From assembly GCA_000183865.1 (NCBI GenBank), contig CM001047.1:1160852-1167100 (forward strand): 6,249 bases of DNA, read 5' to 3'. This document shows, piece by piece, positions 5,501-6,249 of this stretch. Origin of the DNA: Listeria marthii FSL S4-120. GTDB lineage: Bacteria; Bacillota; Bacilli; Lactobacillales; Listeriaceae. The notes under the pieces were generated by a model that was not told the origin of the DNA, ran no database searches, and was given only the letters and a program-made list of their open reading frames with translations. How positions within the stretch are numbered: the stretch's first letter is position 1; every line of letters begins with the position of its first letter. The translations under genes and the position numbers were made by a program.

Positions 5501-6249
5501 GTGAAACGTTCAGCATTATGGAAAGATATCTACCGTGAAATATGGCGTTCGAAAAGCCGATTTATTTCGATTTTCATGCTTATTATGCTTGGGGTTGCTT
5601 TTTTCTCTGGACTAAAAGCAACTGGCCCAGATATGCTTTTAACCGCCAATAATTATTTCAATAAGTATGATCTAGCCAATTTCAACGTACAATCAACCTA
5701 TGGAATCGATCAAACCGACAAACAGGCGCTTGAAAAAGTTGACGGTGTGAAGCGCGTGGAACTCGGGTATACAGCAGACGCCTTGATGCAAGACAAAAAT
5801 ATCGTTACTAAATTATATTCTATGAAGGCGGATAATCAGCTCAATAAATATAAAGTAGTGACAGGTCGTTTGCCCGAAAAGTCTGGAGAAATTGCCCTGG
5901 ATAACAATAAACTTATCCACGAAAATGTCCAACTAGGCGATAGAGTAACTTTTGTTAAAAATGATGGAAATAAGCTGACGGGCACGTTAAAAGAATCCAC
6001 CTTTAAAGTAGTTGGTTTCGTCCAGTCACCAGCCTATATCCAAAAATCAGAACGCGGCGCAAGCACAGTCGGCAAAGGTAAAACCGAAGCATTCGGGGTC
6101 ATCCCAGAACAAGACTTTGCGTTACCAGAATATACTATCGCCAATTTAACGTTCACCAATTTAGCATCTGAGAAAGCTTTTAGTGACGCGTATATATCTA
6201 ATGAAGAAAAAGATAAAGACAGCATCGAAACAGCCTTGAAAAATCAACC
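5501..6249 (+). CDS. FtsX/MacB-family ABC transporter permease, N-terminal part
   Basis: The frame is open from GTG 5501 to the right edge, giving about 249 residues of a longer protein. A basic, aromatic N-terminus (MKRSALWKDIYREIWRSKSR) is followed by one membrane helix at about 21-40 (FISIFMLIMLGVAFFSGL), with positive residues on the cytoplasmic side. The rest is extracellular. It resembles the MacB periplasmic-core fold, including the hallmark VTGRLPEKSGEIALDNN and the following LGDRVTF, then a later strand FKVVGFVQSP. Permeases of this family have further FtsX segments near the C-terminus, and some Bacillota members exceed 1,000 residues; here that part is outside the window. It is co-transcribed with the ATPase upstream, which should drive it. 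The substrate is unknown. The interruption is due only to the window edge; no frameshift is visible. Confidence 0.88.
   Translation, partial: MKRSALWKDIYREIWRSKSRFISIFMLIMLGVAFFSGLKATGPDMLLTANNYFNKYDLANFNVQSTYGIDQTDKQALEKVDGVKRVELGYTADALMQDKNIVTKLYSMKADNQLNKYKVVTGRLPEKSGEIALDNNKLIHENVQLGDRVTFVKNDGNKLTGTLKESTFKVVGFVQSPAYIQKSERGASTVGKGKTEAFGVIPEQDFALPEYTIANLTFTNLASEKAFSDAYISNEEKDKDSIETALKNQ

Noticed and set aside
6034..6225. A 63-codon minus-strand open frame near the right edge
   Set aside because: It is antisense to the permease, which has continuous family features across this stretch, and it lacks a ribosome binding site.

Overview
The window looks like core chromosome of a low-GC Gram-positive (Bacillota), most probably Listeria. 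This rests on the A/T-rich coding sequence, strong AAGGAGG-type ribosome binding sites, a T-box leader in front of pheS-pheT, a bacterial PheS with a four-cysteine knuckle, and a general resemblance of the proteins to Listeria ones from memory. The genus was not verified by any search.

Layout, left to right. Positions 1-351 hold the 5' part of a minus-strand gene for a small protein of unknown function that runs off the left edge. Positions 352-508 form a divergent intergenic region with a promoter on each side and a short perfect dyad between them. Positions 509-832 (+) encode an HxlR-family winged-helix regulator that ends in a strong intrinsic terminator. The pheS promoter starts only 3 bases after the U-tract of that terminator. 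About 285 nt of untranslated leader follows (914-1198) and folds as a phenylalanine-specific T-box: Stem I with an AGUA/GAAC specifier loop and a UUC specifier, Stem II, Stem III, and the T-box antiterminator competing with a terminator. pheS (1199-2251) and pheT (2251-4659) overlap by one base and encode the two subunits of phenylalanyl-tRNA synthetase; a perfect hairpin terminator closes the operon.

A second, independent unit starts at about 4722: a promoter, a 12-bp perfect palindrome at the predicted transcription start, an ABC-transporter ATPase of the MacB/LolD/BceA type (4786-5487), and a permease gene starting with GTG at 5501 that is cut by the right edge. Together they would form an export or peptide-sensing type ABC transporter; its substrate cannot be read from this window.

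How the parts work together: PheS and PheT charge tRNA-Phe, and the T-box senses uncharged tRNA-Phe to let transcription through. The HxlR gene and its divergent neighbour may be a small regulator/target pair. The ABC pair is probably controlled by an unknown repressor acting at the palindrome. I see no mobile element, CRISPR array, rRNA or tRNA gene, and no clearly novel system. The points most worth checking are the two candidate operators, the unknown minus-strand gene, and the rather imperfect T-box terminator hairpin.
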